DNA from: VAZQ01 sp963807865
GTDB lineage: Bacteria > Pseudomonadota > Alphaproteobacteria > Rhizobiales > Xanthobacteraceae
Assembly (NCBI GenBank): GCA_963807865.1
Contig: CAWEDK010000026.1
Location: 62,001-126,000, forward strand
Length of the DNA stretch: 64,000 nucleotides
Reading direction: 5' to 3'
The position numbers were made by a program, and so were the translations under genes. The notes beneath the pieces are model-generated. The model was not told the DNA's origin, did not search any database, and saw only the letters and a program-made list of their open reading frames with translations. This document shows positions 36,607 through 47,085 of the stretch, piece after piece; position 1 is the stretch's first letter, and the number at the start of each line of letters is the position of its first letter.

Positions 36607-36712
36607 GTCATTCCGGGGCCCGAGCACAGCGAGGGAACCCGGAATCTATCGTGCGGCAGTCGATGAAATCATGGATTCCGGGTTCGCGCTTGCGCGCGCG
36701 CCCCGGAATGAC
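36607..36712. repeat. Palindromic intergenic repeat
   Basis: Starts TGTCATTCCGGGGCCCGAG with GAACCCGGAATC, then the inverse GGATTCCGGGTTCGCG and GCCCCGGAATGACG. It is a nested palindrome of the kind repeated many times in Bradyrhizobium-like genomes. It lies between the convergent phaZ and aldolase/dehydrogenase genes and may stop transcription from both. Confidence 0.7.
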
Positions 36713-36728
36713 GGGGAGCGGACGGTGG

Positions 36729-38789
36729 TCAGCGCAGCGCGGCGGCGATGTTGCCGCCGTCGACGGTGGTGACGTCGCCAGTGGTTTTGAGCGCTAGTGC
36801 CTGGGCAAGGAACGCCTGCGCCACGTCGTCGGCGGTCACCTCGCGGCCGAGCAGGTTGCCGCGCATGTAGTCGGTTTCCGACAAGCCGCGCGCCTTGGAG
36901 CGCTCGGCGATGAAATCGTCGGTCAAGAGCCCCGAACGGACACGGTCGGCATTGATCGCGTTGGCGCGGATGCCGTCGGCGCCGTAGTCGAGCGCGTACT
37001 GCCGCACCAGAAACAGTGTCGCGGCCTTCGGCAAACCATACGGGCCGAAGTTCGGTCCCGGATTCACCGCCTGCTTCGAGACGTTGAACAGCAAGCAGCC
37101 GCCGATGCCTTGCGCCAGCATGATCTTGACGGCGGCCTGCGCCACCCGCTGATGGCCATAGAAGTTGAGCTCGAAGCTCTGGCGCAGGATCGCTTCGTCG
37201 ACTTCGCCGATGCGGCCCTGCCAGGCGGCGCCGGCGTTCGAGACCACGATATCGACGCCGCCGAATGCCGCGACGACACGCTCGAAAGCGGCGTTGACGG
37301 ACGCCGCATCGGTGACGTCGCACGCCACCGCAATCGCGCCGCCGCCGATCGTCTTGGCGTGCCCCGTAGCCGCCGCCAGATTGACGTCGAGCAGCGCGAC
37401 CGCGGCGCCGGCCGTCGCGAATGCTCTCGCGGTGGCGGCGCCGATGGTGCCGCCGGCACCGGTCACCACGGCGATCTGGCCGGCGAGCGGCTTCTCGGCG
37501 ACCGCGCCGAGCTTCGCCTGTTCGAGCGACCAATATTCCATGTCGAACATGTCGGCTTCGGAGATGGATTCGAAGCGTCCGATCGCCTCCGCGTCGGTGA
37601 TGGTCTCGATTGCGGATTCGGCGAGGTCAGCGGCGATCCGCGCGTCCTTGAGCGAACGGCCGAGACCGAACAGCCCGAGCCCCGGCACGAGCACGACCCG
37701 CGGCAGGGGGTCGAGCGAGCGCTTGCTGCCGCCTACGCGCGCGTTATGACGCGCGAAATAATCCTGGTAGTGCGCGATGAAGTCTGTGACCGCCTGCTTC
37801 GCCGCGCGGCTGAAGTCATCGAGCTTGCCGGAAGCGGGCGCCGGCACGACCAGCGGCCAGTTCTTGGTGCGGATGGTGTGGTCGGGCGTGACCACGCCGG
37901 CCTGGCTGTAGCGGGAGAGGTCGGCGCCGTTGACGAAATTGGCGATCGCTTCGCTCGCGCGAAACTCGAGGATCAACCGCCGCCACGCGCCTTCGGTCTT
38001 GTCGTCCGGCTGGCTGCAGGCGCCGCGTACGATCGGCGCGACCTGAGCCACCGGCGCGGCCTGCTGCGGCATCTGCGCGGTCGCGAACACCGGGCGGCGA
38101 TTGCGCTTCAGCCGGTCCTCGGCGCGCGTGACCAGTTCGATCGTGCGTTCGTAGCTTTCGTGCGCATCGTCGGCGAAGCTGAACAGGCCGTGCTTGTGCA
38201 GGATGAGCCCCTCGACCGCGGGCGCGGCGTCATAGACGTCGGCGGCGAGCTTGGCGAGCGCAAAGCCCGGCATGACGTAGGGCACGATGCCGACGCGGCC
38301 GTCGAACAGGTCGGCGCAGATCGCTTCGCCGTCCGGCTGATCGATCAGGCTCAGGATGGCGGTGGCGTGGGTGTGATCGACGAACTTGTGCGGCAGAAAG
38401 GCATGCAGCAGCGTCTCGACCGACGGATTGGGAGCCGCGGGGTCGAGCAGGTTCTCGCGCTGGACGCGGACCATGTCCTCGTCGCTCAGCGCCGACCGCT
38501 GCCGAAGCCGGCGCAGGCGATCGAGCCGCACCGCCGGCATGCCGGCCGGTTCGATCACCGCCATGTCGGCGCCCGAGCCCTTGATGCACAGCACGTCGAC
38601 GGTTTCGTCGAGCAGGTCGGGCATACGGGTCTTGACGGAGGTGTTGCCGCCACCATGCAGGACTAGCCTGGGATCGCCGCCGAGCAACCGGGTGCTGTAG
38701 AGGCGCAGTGCGAGGTCAGGCGCCACACCCAGGCGGGCGTAGCGCTCGACCGTCGCCCGCGCCTCGCTTTCGACCCAACCGCTTTTCAT
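36729..38789 (-). CDS. Bifunctional class II aldolase / short-chain dehydrogenase
   Basis: 686 residues. Residues 1-380 are a class II aldolase (AraD/FucA fold): LVLHGGGNTSVKTRM, LCIKGSGADMAVIEPAGMPA, zinc His in KFVDHTHATAILSL and LILHKHGLFSF. Residues about 430-686 are an SDR: IAVVTGAGGTIGAATARAFA (Rossmann), a NAG motif in VVSNAGAAWQG, and the active-site pair in FGPYGLPKAATLF. This fusion is known as rhamnulose-1-phosphate aldolase/lactaldehyde dehydrogenase, used to split deoxy-sugars such as rhamnose or fucose. No sugar transporter or kinase genes are adjacent, so the substrate is not fixed. Confidence 0.93.
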   Translation of the reverse strand: MKSGWVESEARATVERYARLGVAPDLALRLYSTRLLGGDPRLVLHGGGNTSVKTRMPDLLDETVDVLCIKGSGADMAVIEPAGMPAVRLDRLRRLRQRSALSDEDMVRVQRENLLDPAAPNPSVETLLHAFLPHKFVDHTHATAILSLIDQPDGEAICADLFDGRVGIVPYVMPGFALAKLAADVYDAAPAVEGLILHKHGLFSFADDAHESYERTIELVTRAEDRLKRNRRPVFATAQMPQQAAPVAQVAPIVRGACSQPDDKTEGAWRRLILEFRASEAIANFVNGADLSRYSQAGVVTPDHTIRTKNWPLVVPAPASGKLDDFSRAAKQAVTDFIAHYQDYFARHNARVGGSKRSLDPLPRVVLVPGLGLFGLGRSLKDARIAADLAESAIETITDAEAIGRFESISEADMFDMEYWSLEQAKLGAVAEKPLAGQIAVVTGAGGTIGAATARAFATAGAAVALLDVNLAAATGHAKTIGGGAIAVACDVTDAASVNAAFERVVAAFGGVDIVVSNAGAAWQGRIGEVDEAILRQSFELNFYGHQRVAQAAVKIMLAQGIGGCLLFNVSKQAVNPGPNFGPYGLPKAATLFLVRQYALDYGADGIRANAINADRVRSGLLTDDFIAERSKARGLSETDYMRGNLLGREVTADDVAQAFLAQALALKTTGDVTTVDGGNIAAALR

Positions 38790-38850
38790 CGCCGGCTCCG
38801 GTCCGGGATCGCGTCAGGACCTCCGGCCGGAAAGAATGCCGGCCAGACCA

Positions 38851-41800
38851 CTAGTCCTTGCCCAGCGCGCGCTTTGCCCACCAGCCGGATCGTCGCGGGC
38901 GGTCCTCTTCGGCGGTCGACGTGACGATGACGGGCGGCGCTACCGCCGGTGCCGTCGAGATGACGGGGTCCGGGATGCCCGCGCCGGCAAATGCTGCGAC
39001 CGGCACCGGTTCGCGAACCGTGGAGCGCCGGCGCGGCGCCTCAGGCGCAGGAGCCGCCGACGGAGCTTCGGCCGCAGGGGCGGGTGGGGGCGTCGGTTCG
39101 TACCGATGCTCCGCAGCGGGTTCGTACGACGCGGACGTTGCCGGCATAGGCGAGGGCGCCGGTGACGTCGCGTCTTCGGCCGACTCGACCGGAGATGCGT
39201 CGAAAGCCGTCACAGCGTCCGTCTCCGAATTCGCCGGCGTGGCCGTTCTCGGAGCCGGCAACCACCTCGCCGTCGCGTTCGCGGCGATTGCGCCGTCCGC
39301 CCCGGCGTCCGCGCCGCCGCCGGCGGCGTTCGCCGTCGCCGTTCGTCTCGGCTCCGTTCGCTTCGACGCCGTTCTCGGACGCCTCGCCGACGGTCTCGCC
39401 GGCTTCCGCATCCGCGCCCGTGGCACTGTCGTCGTCTTCGCCGCTCGGGGCGATCGGGTGGTCGGCCGAAGGCTCGTGGGCGGCCTGCGCACCCTCGTCG
39501 CGCCGCTCGCCCCGCCGTCCGCCGCGGCGGCGACGCCGCTTGCGGCCGTTGCCGTTCTCGCCCTCGGGCCGTTCCTCGGCGGGGGCCGCTGCCACGTCGC
39601 CTTCGGATTCGGATACCGCTTCGTCGTCCTTCGGCTCTTCGTCCCGGGTGTCTTCGTCCTCCGGCTCGGCTTCGTCCAGGACGATGTCCTCTTCCACCTC
39701 GGTCTCGACGACCGGGGCCGGCGACTGCAACGCCAGCGCCCGAGCTTGTTCGGGCGTGTGCACCTGGTCCCCCTTGTCGATCATGAAGGACACTTGCCCG
39801 CCGATGGTGGCATCCGCGTTGACCAGGATGACGATGCGGAAGCGTTCCTCTAGCGAGCGCAGGTGGGCGCGCTTCTGATTGAGCAGGTAGAGCGCGATCT
39901 CGGTACGCGTGCGCACCACGAGATTGTGGGTCGCGCCCTTCAGCAGCATTTCGTCGATGGCGCGCAGCAACTGCAGTGCGACCGACGACACCGAGCGCAT
40001 GTGGCCGGTGCCGCCGCAATGCGCGCATTTCTCGGTCGAGCTTTCCAGCACGCTCGAGCGGATGCGCTGGCGTGACATTTCCAGCAGCCCGAAGTGCGAG
40101 ATGTGACCGACCTGGATGCGCGCCCGGTCGTGGCGCAGGCATTCCTTGAGCCGGCGCTCGACCGAACGGTTGTTGCGCTTCTCGTCCATGTCGATGAAAT
40201 CGATGACGATCAAGCCGGCGAGGTCGCGCAGGCGAAGCTGCCGGGCGATCTCCTCGGCGGCCTCCATGTTGGTCTTGAGCGCTGTGTCCTCGATGTGGTG
40301 CTCGCGCGTCGCACGGCCCGAGTTCACGTCGATGGCGACCAGCGCCTCGGTCTGGTTGATCACGATGTAGCCGCCGGAGCGAAGCTGCATCACCGGCTGG
40401 AACATGGCATCGAGCTGGCTCTCGATGCCGTAGCGCGTGAAGACCGGCAGCGTGTCGGTATAGCGCTTTACGTTGCCGGCGTGGCTCGGCATCAGCATGC
40501 GCATAAAGTCTTTGGCGTCTTTGTAGCTGTCCTCGCCGGCGACGATGACTTCGTCGATGTCCTTGTTGTAGAGGTCGCGGATCGATCGCTTGACCAGCGA
40601 GCCTTCCTCGTACACCAGCATCGGCGCCGTCGATCGCAACGTGAGATCGCGCACCGTCTCCCACAGCCGCAGTAGGTACTCGAAGTCGCGCTTGACCTCG
40701 GTCTTGGTGCGGGCCGCGCCGGCAGTGCGCAGGATCACGCCCATGCCCTCCGGCACTTCGAGGTCCTGTGCGATTTCCTTGAGCTTGCGGCGATCTTCCG
40801 CCGCGGTGATCTTGCGGCTGATGCCGCCGCCGCGCGCCGTGTTGGGCATCAGCACCGAATAGCGGCCGGCGAGCGAGAGGTAGGTGGTCAGCGCCGCGCC
40901 CTTGGTGCCGCGCTCTTCCTTGACAACCTGCACCAGCATGACCTGCCGGCGCTTGATCACTTCCTGGATCTTGTACTGCCGGCGCGAGCGGTAGGTCCGC
41001 TCCGGCACCTCCTCCATCGCGTCGGCGCCACCGACCAACTCGATGACTTCCTCCTCGCCCTCGGCGCCGTTGCCGTTGACTTCAGTGACGTTGTGCCCGG
41101 TTTCGGCTCCGCCATGCGGATCCGGCAACTCGGTCGCGCCGGTGTCGTCGGCCGGCGCGGTCGGGAAGTTCTCGCCGGATTCCTGCGACGCCTCGCCTGG
41201 CGATTGCGCCGTGGTGCCGCTGAGTTCCATGCGTTCGGTTTCGCCGATGGTCGGCATCGATTCGGCGGCGCTGCTCGCATCGAGCGCCGGAAGGTCGATC
41301 CGCGTTTCATCCGGCATCGGCGCGTCCGGCGATGCGGCGTGCGCGGTCGGATCGGAAGCGGGCTGATCCGAATCGTGCGCGCCTTCGTCGGATGTATGCG
41401 ACGCGTGACCGGAGTCCTCGGTGAGGCCGGCTTCCGGCAGCATGTGCTCGCCGCCGGCCGCCATCGCGCCGTGATCGTCGTCAGGCGCTTCGGCGGGGGC
41501 GCTCTTGATCTCGTCACGCGGCCGCCGTGCCGGTCGCTCGCGGCGCCCGCCATGCCGGCGGCCGGCGCGGCTATCGGCCTCGACGTCGGCGGCGCGCTGC
41601 TCGCGCTCCTCCTCGGCGATCAGCGCCTGCCGGTCGGCGACCGGGATCTGGTAATAGTCGGGATGGATTTCGCTGAACGCCAGGAAGCCATGGCGGTTGC
41701 CGCCATAATCCACGAACGCCGCTTGCAGCGACGGTTCGACGCGCGTGACCTTGGCGAGATAGATGTTGCCGCGGAGTTGTTTGCGGTTAGCCAACTCGAA

Positions 41801-41887
41801 GTCGAATTCTTCGACTCGATTGCCGCGCAGAACGACCACCCGGGTCTCTTCCGGATGGGTCGCATCGATCAGCATCTTGTTGGGCAT
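38851..41887 (-). pseudogene. rne: Ribonuclease E, one frameshift near the C-terminus
   Basis: It starts MPNKMLIDATHPEETRVVVL. An S1 domain is split by an acidic, low-complexity insertion of about 200 residues (roughly 95-300), as known in alphaproteobacterial RNase E. The catalytic part follows: VAIDVNSGRATREHHIEDTA, LIVIDFIDMDEKRNNRSVER and the zinc-link CAHCGGTGHMRS. The C-terminus is disordered with two Arg-rich blocks (KRRRRRGGRRGERR and RRRRRRGRRGGRRNRRER) for RNA or partner binding. A frame change near 39225 leads to a true family end, RPRRSGWWAKRALGKD at 38851. RNase E is the core of the mRNA degradosome. It diverges from the amidase gene over a long spacer. Confidence 0.92.
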
Positions 41888-42764
41888 TGACTAATCTCTT
41901 GATGGCAGGCCGGCACGAGGCCGCCTCTTGCCGCCGCATGGACGGCGCGAGGCGGCGCGCTCGGCGACCTGCCTGACTGGTGTGGAAAGGATGAGCCTTC
42001 AACGCGCGAGAAGAAAACGCATCGCAGGCAGCCGTGCTCTCGCCGGCTGCGGACAATGTCCTGGCGTCGCTTCGCGACGCGATGTTGCAGCGATGGGGTC
42101 GTTTCTCGACGCGCGGTTCTAGCATGAACCCTCGGCCCGGGGGCGACAGCGCACAGGGCGCAATCGCGGTTGCTCTCGGCTGGCGACCTTCAACTCGAAA
42201 CGGCTCACGCGAAGCATAAGCCGTTGCACCGTCGTGGAAGGCACGTGCCGCCACGACACCGGTTGTAGTCCACAGGAACATCGGCCCAGATGGCCACCGG
42301 CACCGCACTGGCGGACTGCCGCGGACCGTTTGCGCCACCCGCAGACCCTCCCGTCGGTGATTCGGGGAGCGGCGCTTGTGAGTGGCGTGCCGGATGTCCG
42401 AACGCGGTACAACCGGAACTATCAATCGTCAGCAGACTCTTAATAGGGCCGGTGGGGGGTAATGGCAAGGGCAGTCCGGGCGCCGGCCGCGAATGCTTAA
42501 CGGGCGGCGCCGGGCCGGCGGCGGCGTCTTCCTGGAAGGCCAGCAGGTCCGGAAGTCCCGGTTCGAATGAGAGACGAAGATACGGGCCACAAACTTGCGG
42601 TTCCTTCGGCGAGCGCAGTCGCATCTACCAATGACGCAGCGCACAGGCGGCCGGTCCACTGATTTCAGCGACGTTGCCGTATTGTTACCCCGGATGGAGC
42701 TTAGGATACGCTTAGCGACGCCCTTCTATTGGAATAAGGAAGGGCGGGAGGGGGCCAAGGACCG
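41888..42764. other. Long non-coding spacer between rne and the amidase gene (877 bp)
   Basis: I find no convincing gene here. Short open frames on both strands lack protein-like composition and starts. The size and position fit the long 5' leader of rne, which in other bacteria is the target of RNase E autoregulation (known biology; not shown here). G-rich runs occur near 42448-42462. An AT-richer stretch just before 42765 probably holds the amidase promoter, but no box is clear. Confidence 0.5.
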
Positions 42765-44000
42765 ATGTTTCACCGCTTCGCGGTTCTCGTGAGCGCGGTC
42801 GTGCTCGGCGGCGGGCTTGCCGCCGGCGGCGCCGGCGCGGCCGAGGCGCCCAAGCGCGGCCCGAACGATCCGCCGGTGGCCAGCGACGTGCGCGTCGCGG
42901 GCGACGATGCACTGACCCGCTTCGTGGTCGACCTCGACAAGACCGTCGACATCCGCGCCTTCACGTTGGCCAATCCCTACCGTGTCGTCATCGACATGCC
43001 GCAGGTGACGTTTCAGTTGCCGGCCAAGGCCGGGATCGGCGGGCGCGGCCTGATCAAGGCCTTCCGGTTCGGCCTGGTGATGCAGGGCGGCTCGCGCATG
43101 GTCATCGACCTCGCCCGCCCGGCGCGAATCGACAAGGCGTTCGTGCTCGAAGCCGCCAACGAACAGCCGGCCCGGCTGGTGCTCGAGCTCGCGGCCACTG
43201 ACCGCGAGGCGTTCCTGCGCACTACCACGCTCAACAACCGTCCGCCGGACGCACCGCTGCGCCAAACCGAACGCGACGACACCAAGCCGAGCAGTGATCC
43301 GCGTCCGTTGATCGTGATCGATCCCGGCCATGGCGGCATCGACAACGGCACAAGGGCGCCGAGCGGCGAGAGCGAGAAGAAACTGGTGCTCGATTTCTCG
43401 CTCGCGCTGCGCGACAAGATCGAAAAGATCGGCAAGTACCGTGTGCTGATGACGCGCTCGGACGACACCTTCATCGCTTTGGCCGAGCGGGTACAGATCG
43501 CTCGCGCCAACAAGGCGTCGTTGTTTATTTCGATTCACGCCGATGCCCTGGTGCGGCGCGACAGTTCGGCCCAGGGCGTGACCGTCTTCACTGTCTCCGA
43601 GCGCGCCTCGGACCCGGCGGCGGCCCGCCTCGCCGAGGCGGAAAACCGTGCCGACGCCATCGCCGGGCTTGATCTGTCCGCCGAGCCGCCAGACGTCGCC
43701 GACATCTTGATCGATCTCGCCAGGCGGGAAACCAAGACATTTTCGGTGCAGTTTGCACGCGCGCTCGTCGCCGAGATGCGCAACGCAGCCAAGCTGCACC
43801 AGAATCCCCTCAAATCGGCCGGTTTCCGGGTGCTCAAGGCGCCGGATGTTCCTTCCGTCCTGGTGGAACTCGGGTTTGTCACCAATAAAGAGGACGTCAA
43901 GGCGCTGACGTCCGAAGCGTGGCGCGGACGCACGGCGGACGCCGTCGTGCAGGGCATCGACGCGTTTTTCAAGACCCGGCTGGCCGGCGGACAGAACTGA
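42765..44000 (+). CDS. amiC: N-acetylmuramoyl-L-alanine amidase (AmiC type)
   Basis: 411 residues. A signal peptide is followed by an AMIN domain (about 45-150: RFVVDLDKTVDIRAFTLANP, YRVVIDMPQVTF), which targets the division septum or peptidoglycan, and an Amidase_3 domain from about 180. Zinc ligands: His in LIVIDPGHGGIDNGTRAPSG, Glu in GESEKKLVLDFSLAL, His in ASLFISIHADALV. The catalytic Glu lies in VLVELGFVTNKEDVKAL. It cleaves peptide stems from glycan strands to separate daughter cells. It is followed by mrcA at 200 bp, a conserved pair next to rne. Confidence 0.95.
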   Translation: MFHRFAVLVSAVVLGGGLAAGGAGAAEAPKRGPNDPPVASDVRVAGDDALTRFVVDLDKTVDIRAFTLANPYRVVIDMPQVTFQLPAKAGIGGRGLIKAFRFGLVMQGGSRMVIDLARPARIDKAFVLEAANEQPARLVLELAATDREAFLRTTTLNNRPPDAPLRQTERDDTKPSSDPRPLIVIDPGHGGIDNGTRAPSGESEKKLVLDFSLALRDKIEKIGKYRVLMTRSDDTFIALAERVQIARANKASLFISIHADALVRRDSSAQGVTVFTVSERASDPAAARLAEAENRADAIAGLDLSAEPPDVADILIDLARRETKTFSVQFARALVAEMRNAAKLHQNPLKSAGFRVLKAPDVPSVLVELGFVTNKEDVKALTSEAWRGRTADAVVQGIDAFFKTRLAGGQN

Positions 44001-44200
44001 GCCAAGGCGGCCGCTGGCCTCAGTTTCAACATAAAACAACGCAACTTGGGTTCGTCGACACCCGTCGGGGCGGGGAGTGGCGTGGGGACACCTGTCAAAA
44101 CCGGTTCTAACCCGTTGGCCGTGGACGGCCTGCGAGTTGCACGTTTCGAGCGCGGACCATGCCGGCATCCGGCCGGGTCGGGCGCAGGGGGAATGACAGC

Positions 44201-46666
44201 ATGAGACTGCTGCTGCGGTTTTTCGGATTCCTGTTCACCGCCGGCACCATCGTATTCGTCGTGGCAATCGCTGGCGCCGCCGGCATGCTGTGGCACTTCT
44301 CGCAAAGCCTGCCGGACTACAATCAGTTGCAGGACTACGAGCCGGCGGTGATGACGCGGGTGCACGCATCCGACGGCGCCCTGCTGGCCGAATACGCGCG
44401 CGAGCGGCGGCTCTATACGCCGATCCAGGCGGTGCCGAAGCTCCTGCTCAACGCCTTCATCGCCGCCGAGGACAAGAACTTCTACGAGCATGGCGGCATC
44501 GATTTCAGCGGCATCGCGCGCGCGGCGTCTGCGGCTATCCAAAATTACGGCTCGGGCAAGCGTCCGCAGGGCGCGTCCACCATCACCCAGCAGGTCGCCA
44601 AGAACTTCCTACTGACCAACGAGCTGTCCATGACCCGCAAGGTCAAGGAAGCGCTGCTGGCGATGAAGATCGAGCGCACCTTCTCCAAGGAGCGGATCCT
44701 CGAGCTCTATCTCAACGAAATCTATCTCGGCATGGGCGCCTACGGCGTGGCCGCGGCGTCGCTGCTCTATTTCGACAAGTCGGTGCATGAACTGACGGTG
44801 GCGGAGGCCGCCTATCTCGCCGCGCTGCCGAAGGGACCCAACAACTACCATCCGTTCCGCCAGCGCGAGCGCGCCATCGAGCGTCGCAACTACGTCGTCG
44901 ACCGCATGCTGGAAGATCACCACATCACCGCGCAGGATGCCGAGAAGGCGAAGAAGGACCCGCTGCGGATCACCCAGCGCTCCACCGGCAACCATATCTT
45001 CGCGGCCGAGTATTTCGCCGAGGAGGTCCGCCGCTACATCAACGACAACTACACCGAAAAGAAGCTCTACGAGGGCGGTCTCTCGGTGCGGACCACGCTC
45101 GATCCCAAGCTCCAGGTGCTGGCGCGCAAGAGCCTGGTCGACGGCTTCGTGCGCTTCGACGAGCAGCAGGGCTACCGCGGCGCGCACAACAAGCTCGACA
45201 TGGCCGGCGAGTGGGGCGCGAAGCTCGCGGAGATCAAGGCGCTGTCCGATATCGCGCCGTGGCGGCTCGCGGTGGTGCTCGAGACCGGTGACACAGCGGC
45301 GCGCATCGGCCTGCAGCCGGCGCGCGATCCGGGCGGCGCGGTTTCCAAAGCCCGCGACACCGGCACCATCACGCTCGACGGCGTGAAGTGGGCGAAGTTC
45401 GCGACCGGCACGATGCGCGGCAAGGTGCCCGCCAAGGTTTCACAGGTGCTGGAGGTCGGCGACGTGGTCTACGTCGAGCCGATGGACGGCAAGGAAGGCC
45501 AGTTCCGTTTGCGCCAGGTGCCGGAGGTGTCCGGTGCGATGGTCGCCATGGATCCGCTGACCGGGCGCGTGCTCGCGATGGTCGGCGGCTTCTCCTACGA
45601 TCAGAGCCAGTTCAACCGCGCAACGCAGGCGCTGCGCCAGCCCGGCTCCTCGTTCAAGCCGCTGGTCTACGCCGCCGCGCTCGACAACGGCTACACGCCG
45701 TCGACCGTCGTGCTCGACGCGCCGCTCGAAGTCGACACCGGCTCGGGCATCTGGGCGCCGGAAAACTACACCCGCAAGTTCTACGGCCCCTCGACGCTGC
45801 GCTTCGGCATCGAGCAGTCGCGCAACGTCATGACGGTGCGGCTGGCGCAGGACCTCGGCATGCCGCTGATCGGCGAATACTCCAAGCGCTTCGGCATCTA
45901 CGACAACCTGCCGCCTTACCTGTCGTTCGCGCTCGGCGCCGGCGAGACCACGCTGCTGCGGATGGTCGGCGCCTACGCGATGCTCGACAACGGCGGCAAG
46001 AAGGTGCAGCCGACGCTGATCGACCGCATCCAGGACCGCTACGGCAAGACCATCTATCGCCACGACCAGCGCGAATGCCGCGGCTGCGACGCCCAGAAGT
46101 GGGAGAATCAGAACGAGCCCACGCTCGTCGACAAGCGCGAGCGCGTGATCGACCCGATGACCGCCTACCAGATCACCTCGATCATGGAGGGCGTAGTCCA
46201 GCGCGGCACCGCGACGGTAGTGAAGGAGGTCGGCAAGCCGATCGCCGGCAAGACCGGCACCACCAATGACGAGAAGGACGCTTGGTTCATCGGCTTCTCG
46301 CCCGACCTCGTGGTCGGCGTCTATCTCGGCTACGACAAGCCGCGCCACATGGGCAAAGGGGCGACCGGCGGCGTGCTGGCCGCGCCGATCGTGCGCGATT
46401 TCTTGAAGGTGGCGCTCGCCGACAAGCCGGCGGTGCCGTTCCGCGTGCCGGCCGGCATCAAGCTGATCCGCATCGACGCCAAGAGCGGCATGCGGGCTGC
46501 GCCGGGCGACCAGCGGGTCATCCTGGAAGCCTTCAAGCCCGGCACCGCGCCGCCGGACGGCTACTCGGTGATCGGCGTCACCGATGCCGAGGGCCGGCCG
46601 CTGACGGTCTCGCCTGAGGCCGACAACATGGTGCGCTCGCGCACCGGCACCGGCGGGCTGTACTGA
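44201..46666 (+). CDS. mrcA: Penicillin-binding protein 1A (bifunctional transglycosylase/transpeptidase)
   Basis: 821 residues from the ATG at 44201. One N-terminal membrane helix (FFGFLFTAGTIVFVVAIAGA), then the GT51 domain with the catalytic Glu in FIAAEDKNFYEHGGID, GASTITQQVAKNFLL and LELYLNEIYLGMGAYG. An OB-like insertion follows, then the transpeptidase: LRQPGSSFKPLVYAAALD (SxxK), an SRN motif in IEQSRNVMTVR and GKTGTTNDEKDAWFIG (KTG). It builds and cross-links peptidoglycan. In relatives prfB comes next; here a chromate island intervenes. Confidence 0.97.
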   Translation: MRLLLRFFGFLFTAGTIVFVVAIAGAAGMLWHFSQSLPDYNQLQDYEPAVMTRVHASDGALLAEYARERRLYTPIQAVPKLLLNAFIAAEDKNFYEHGGIDFSGIARAASAAIQNYGSGKRPQGASTITQQVAKNFLLTNELSMTRKVKEALLAMKIERTFSKERILELYLNEIYLGMGAYGVAAASLLYFDKSVHELTVAEAAYLAALPKGPNNYHPFRQRERAIERRNYVVDRMLEDHHITAQDAEKAKKDPLRITQRSTGNHIFAAEYFAEEVRRYINDNYTEKKLYEGGLSVRTTLDPKLQVLARKSLVDGFVRFDEQQGYRGAHNKLDMAGEWGAKLAEIKALSDIAPWRLAVVLETGDTAARIGLQPARDPGGAVSKARDTGTITLDGVKWAKFATGTMRGKVPAKVSQVLEVGDVVYVEPMDGKEGQFRLRQVPEVSGAMVAMDPLTGRVLAMVGGFSYDQSQFNRATQALRQPGSSFKPLVYAAALDNGYTPSTVVLDAPLEVDTGSGIWAPENYTRKFYGPSTLRFGIEQSRNVMTVRLAQDLGMPLIGEYSKRFGIYDNLPPYLSFALGAGETTLLRMVGAYAMLDNGGKKVQPTLIDRIQDRYGKTIYRHDQRECRGCDAQKWENQNEPTLVDKRERVIDPMTAYQITSIMEGVVQRGTATVVKEVGKPIAGKTGTTNDEKDAWFIGFSPDLVVGVYLGYDKPRHMGKGATGGVLAAPIVRDFLKVALADKPAVPFRVPAGIKLIRIDAKSGMRAAPGDQRVILEAFKPGTAPPDGYSVIGVTDAEGRPLTVSPEADNMVRSRTGTGGLY

Positions 46667-46716
46667 CGCGCGTGTTGTCGTCGCGGACTTGAAACACGTT
46701 GCTTGTGCGAAATGGA

Positions 46717-46746
46717 AAGCGGTCCTGTAGGGCCGCTTCTCTTATT
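46717..46746 (+). terminator. Likely terminator of mrcA
   Basis: Arms AAGCGGTCCT and AGGGCCGCTT (one G-T pair) form a compact hairpin 50 bp after the mrcA stop, followed by CTCTTATT. It also separates mrcA from the convergent 84-aa gene. Confidence 0.6.
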
Positions 46747-46748
46747 AG

Positions 46749-47003
46749 CTAATCGAGATTCTTGCGGACGAACTGGAATTCCGCGTTGAACTTCAGATCG
46801 TATTTCTTGCCGTCGGCGCAGACCGCGTCGTCGACCTCGAACTGCCGGTCGTCCTCGTCGTACTCCATCTTGCCGCCGGTGCAGCCCTGAGCCTGGACCG
46901 CCTCCATGACCTTTGCTCGCTCGCCTTCCGTCAGCGGGCGATCGGCCGCCTTCGCAGGCATCACGGCTGCCAATAGGAACGGGATCGCAACCAGGAACCG
47001 CAT
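46749..47003 (-). CDS. Small periplasmic protein, 84 aa
   Basis: Signal peptide MRFLVAIPFLLAAVMPAKAA, then a mature domain of about 64 residues, rich in acidic residues, with two Cys. The segment ERAKVMEAVQAQGCTGGKM and the alternating VDDAVCADGKKYDLKFN give a PepSY-like look, but I would not assign the family. It is the last gene of a minus-strand run that begins with the chromate genes. Confidence 0.65.
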   Translation of the reverse strand: MRFLVAIPFLLAAVMPAKAADRPLTEGERAKVMEAVQAQGCTGGKMEYDEDDRQFEVDDAVCADGKKYDLKFNAEFQFVRKNLD

Positions 47004-47085
47004 CTCATGACCTCCTCGATGGGTGGGCGTCTATGGTAACCCGGGATTTGCGGCCGGGTTCCACGCTCGCGGCGGCGTCCACAGC

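Noticed and set aside
37110..38666. 518-codon open frame opposite the aldolase/dehydrogenase
   Set aside because: Antisense shadow in GC-rich DNA; no recognisable motifs, while the minus-strand protein has full catalytic motifs.
42119..42659. Short open frames in the rne-amidase spacer
   Set aside because: They overlap on both strands and three frames with no start signals or protein-like composition; regulatory DNA or leader RNA is more likely.
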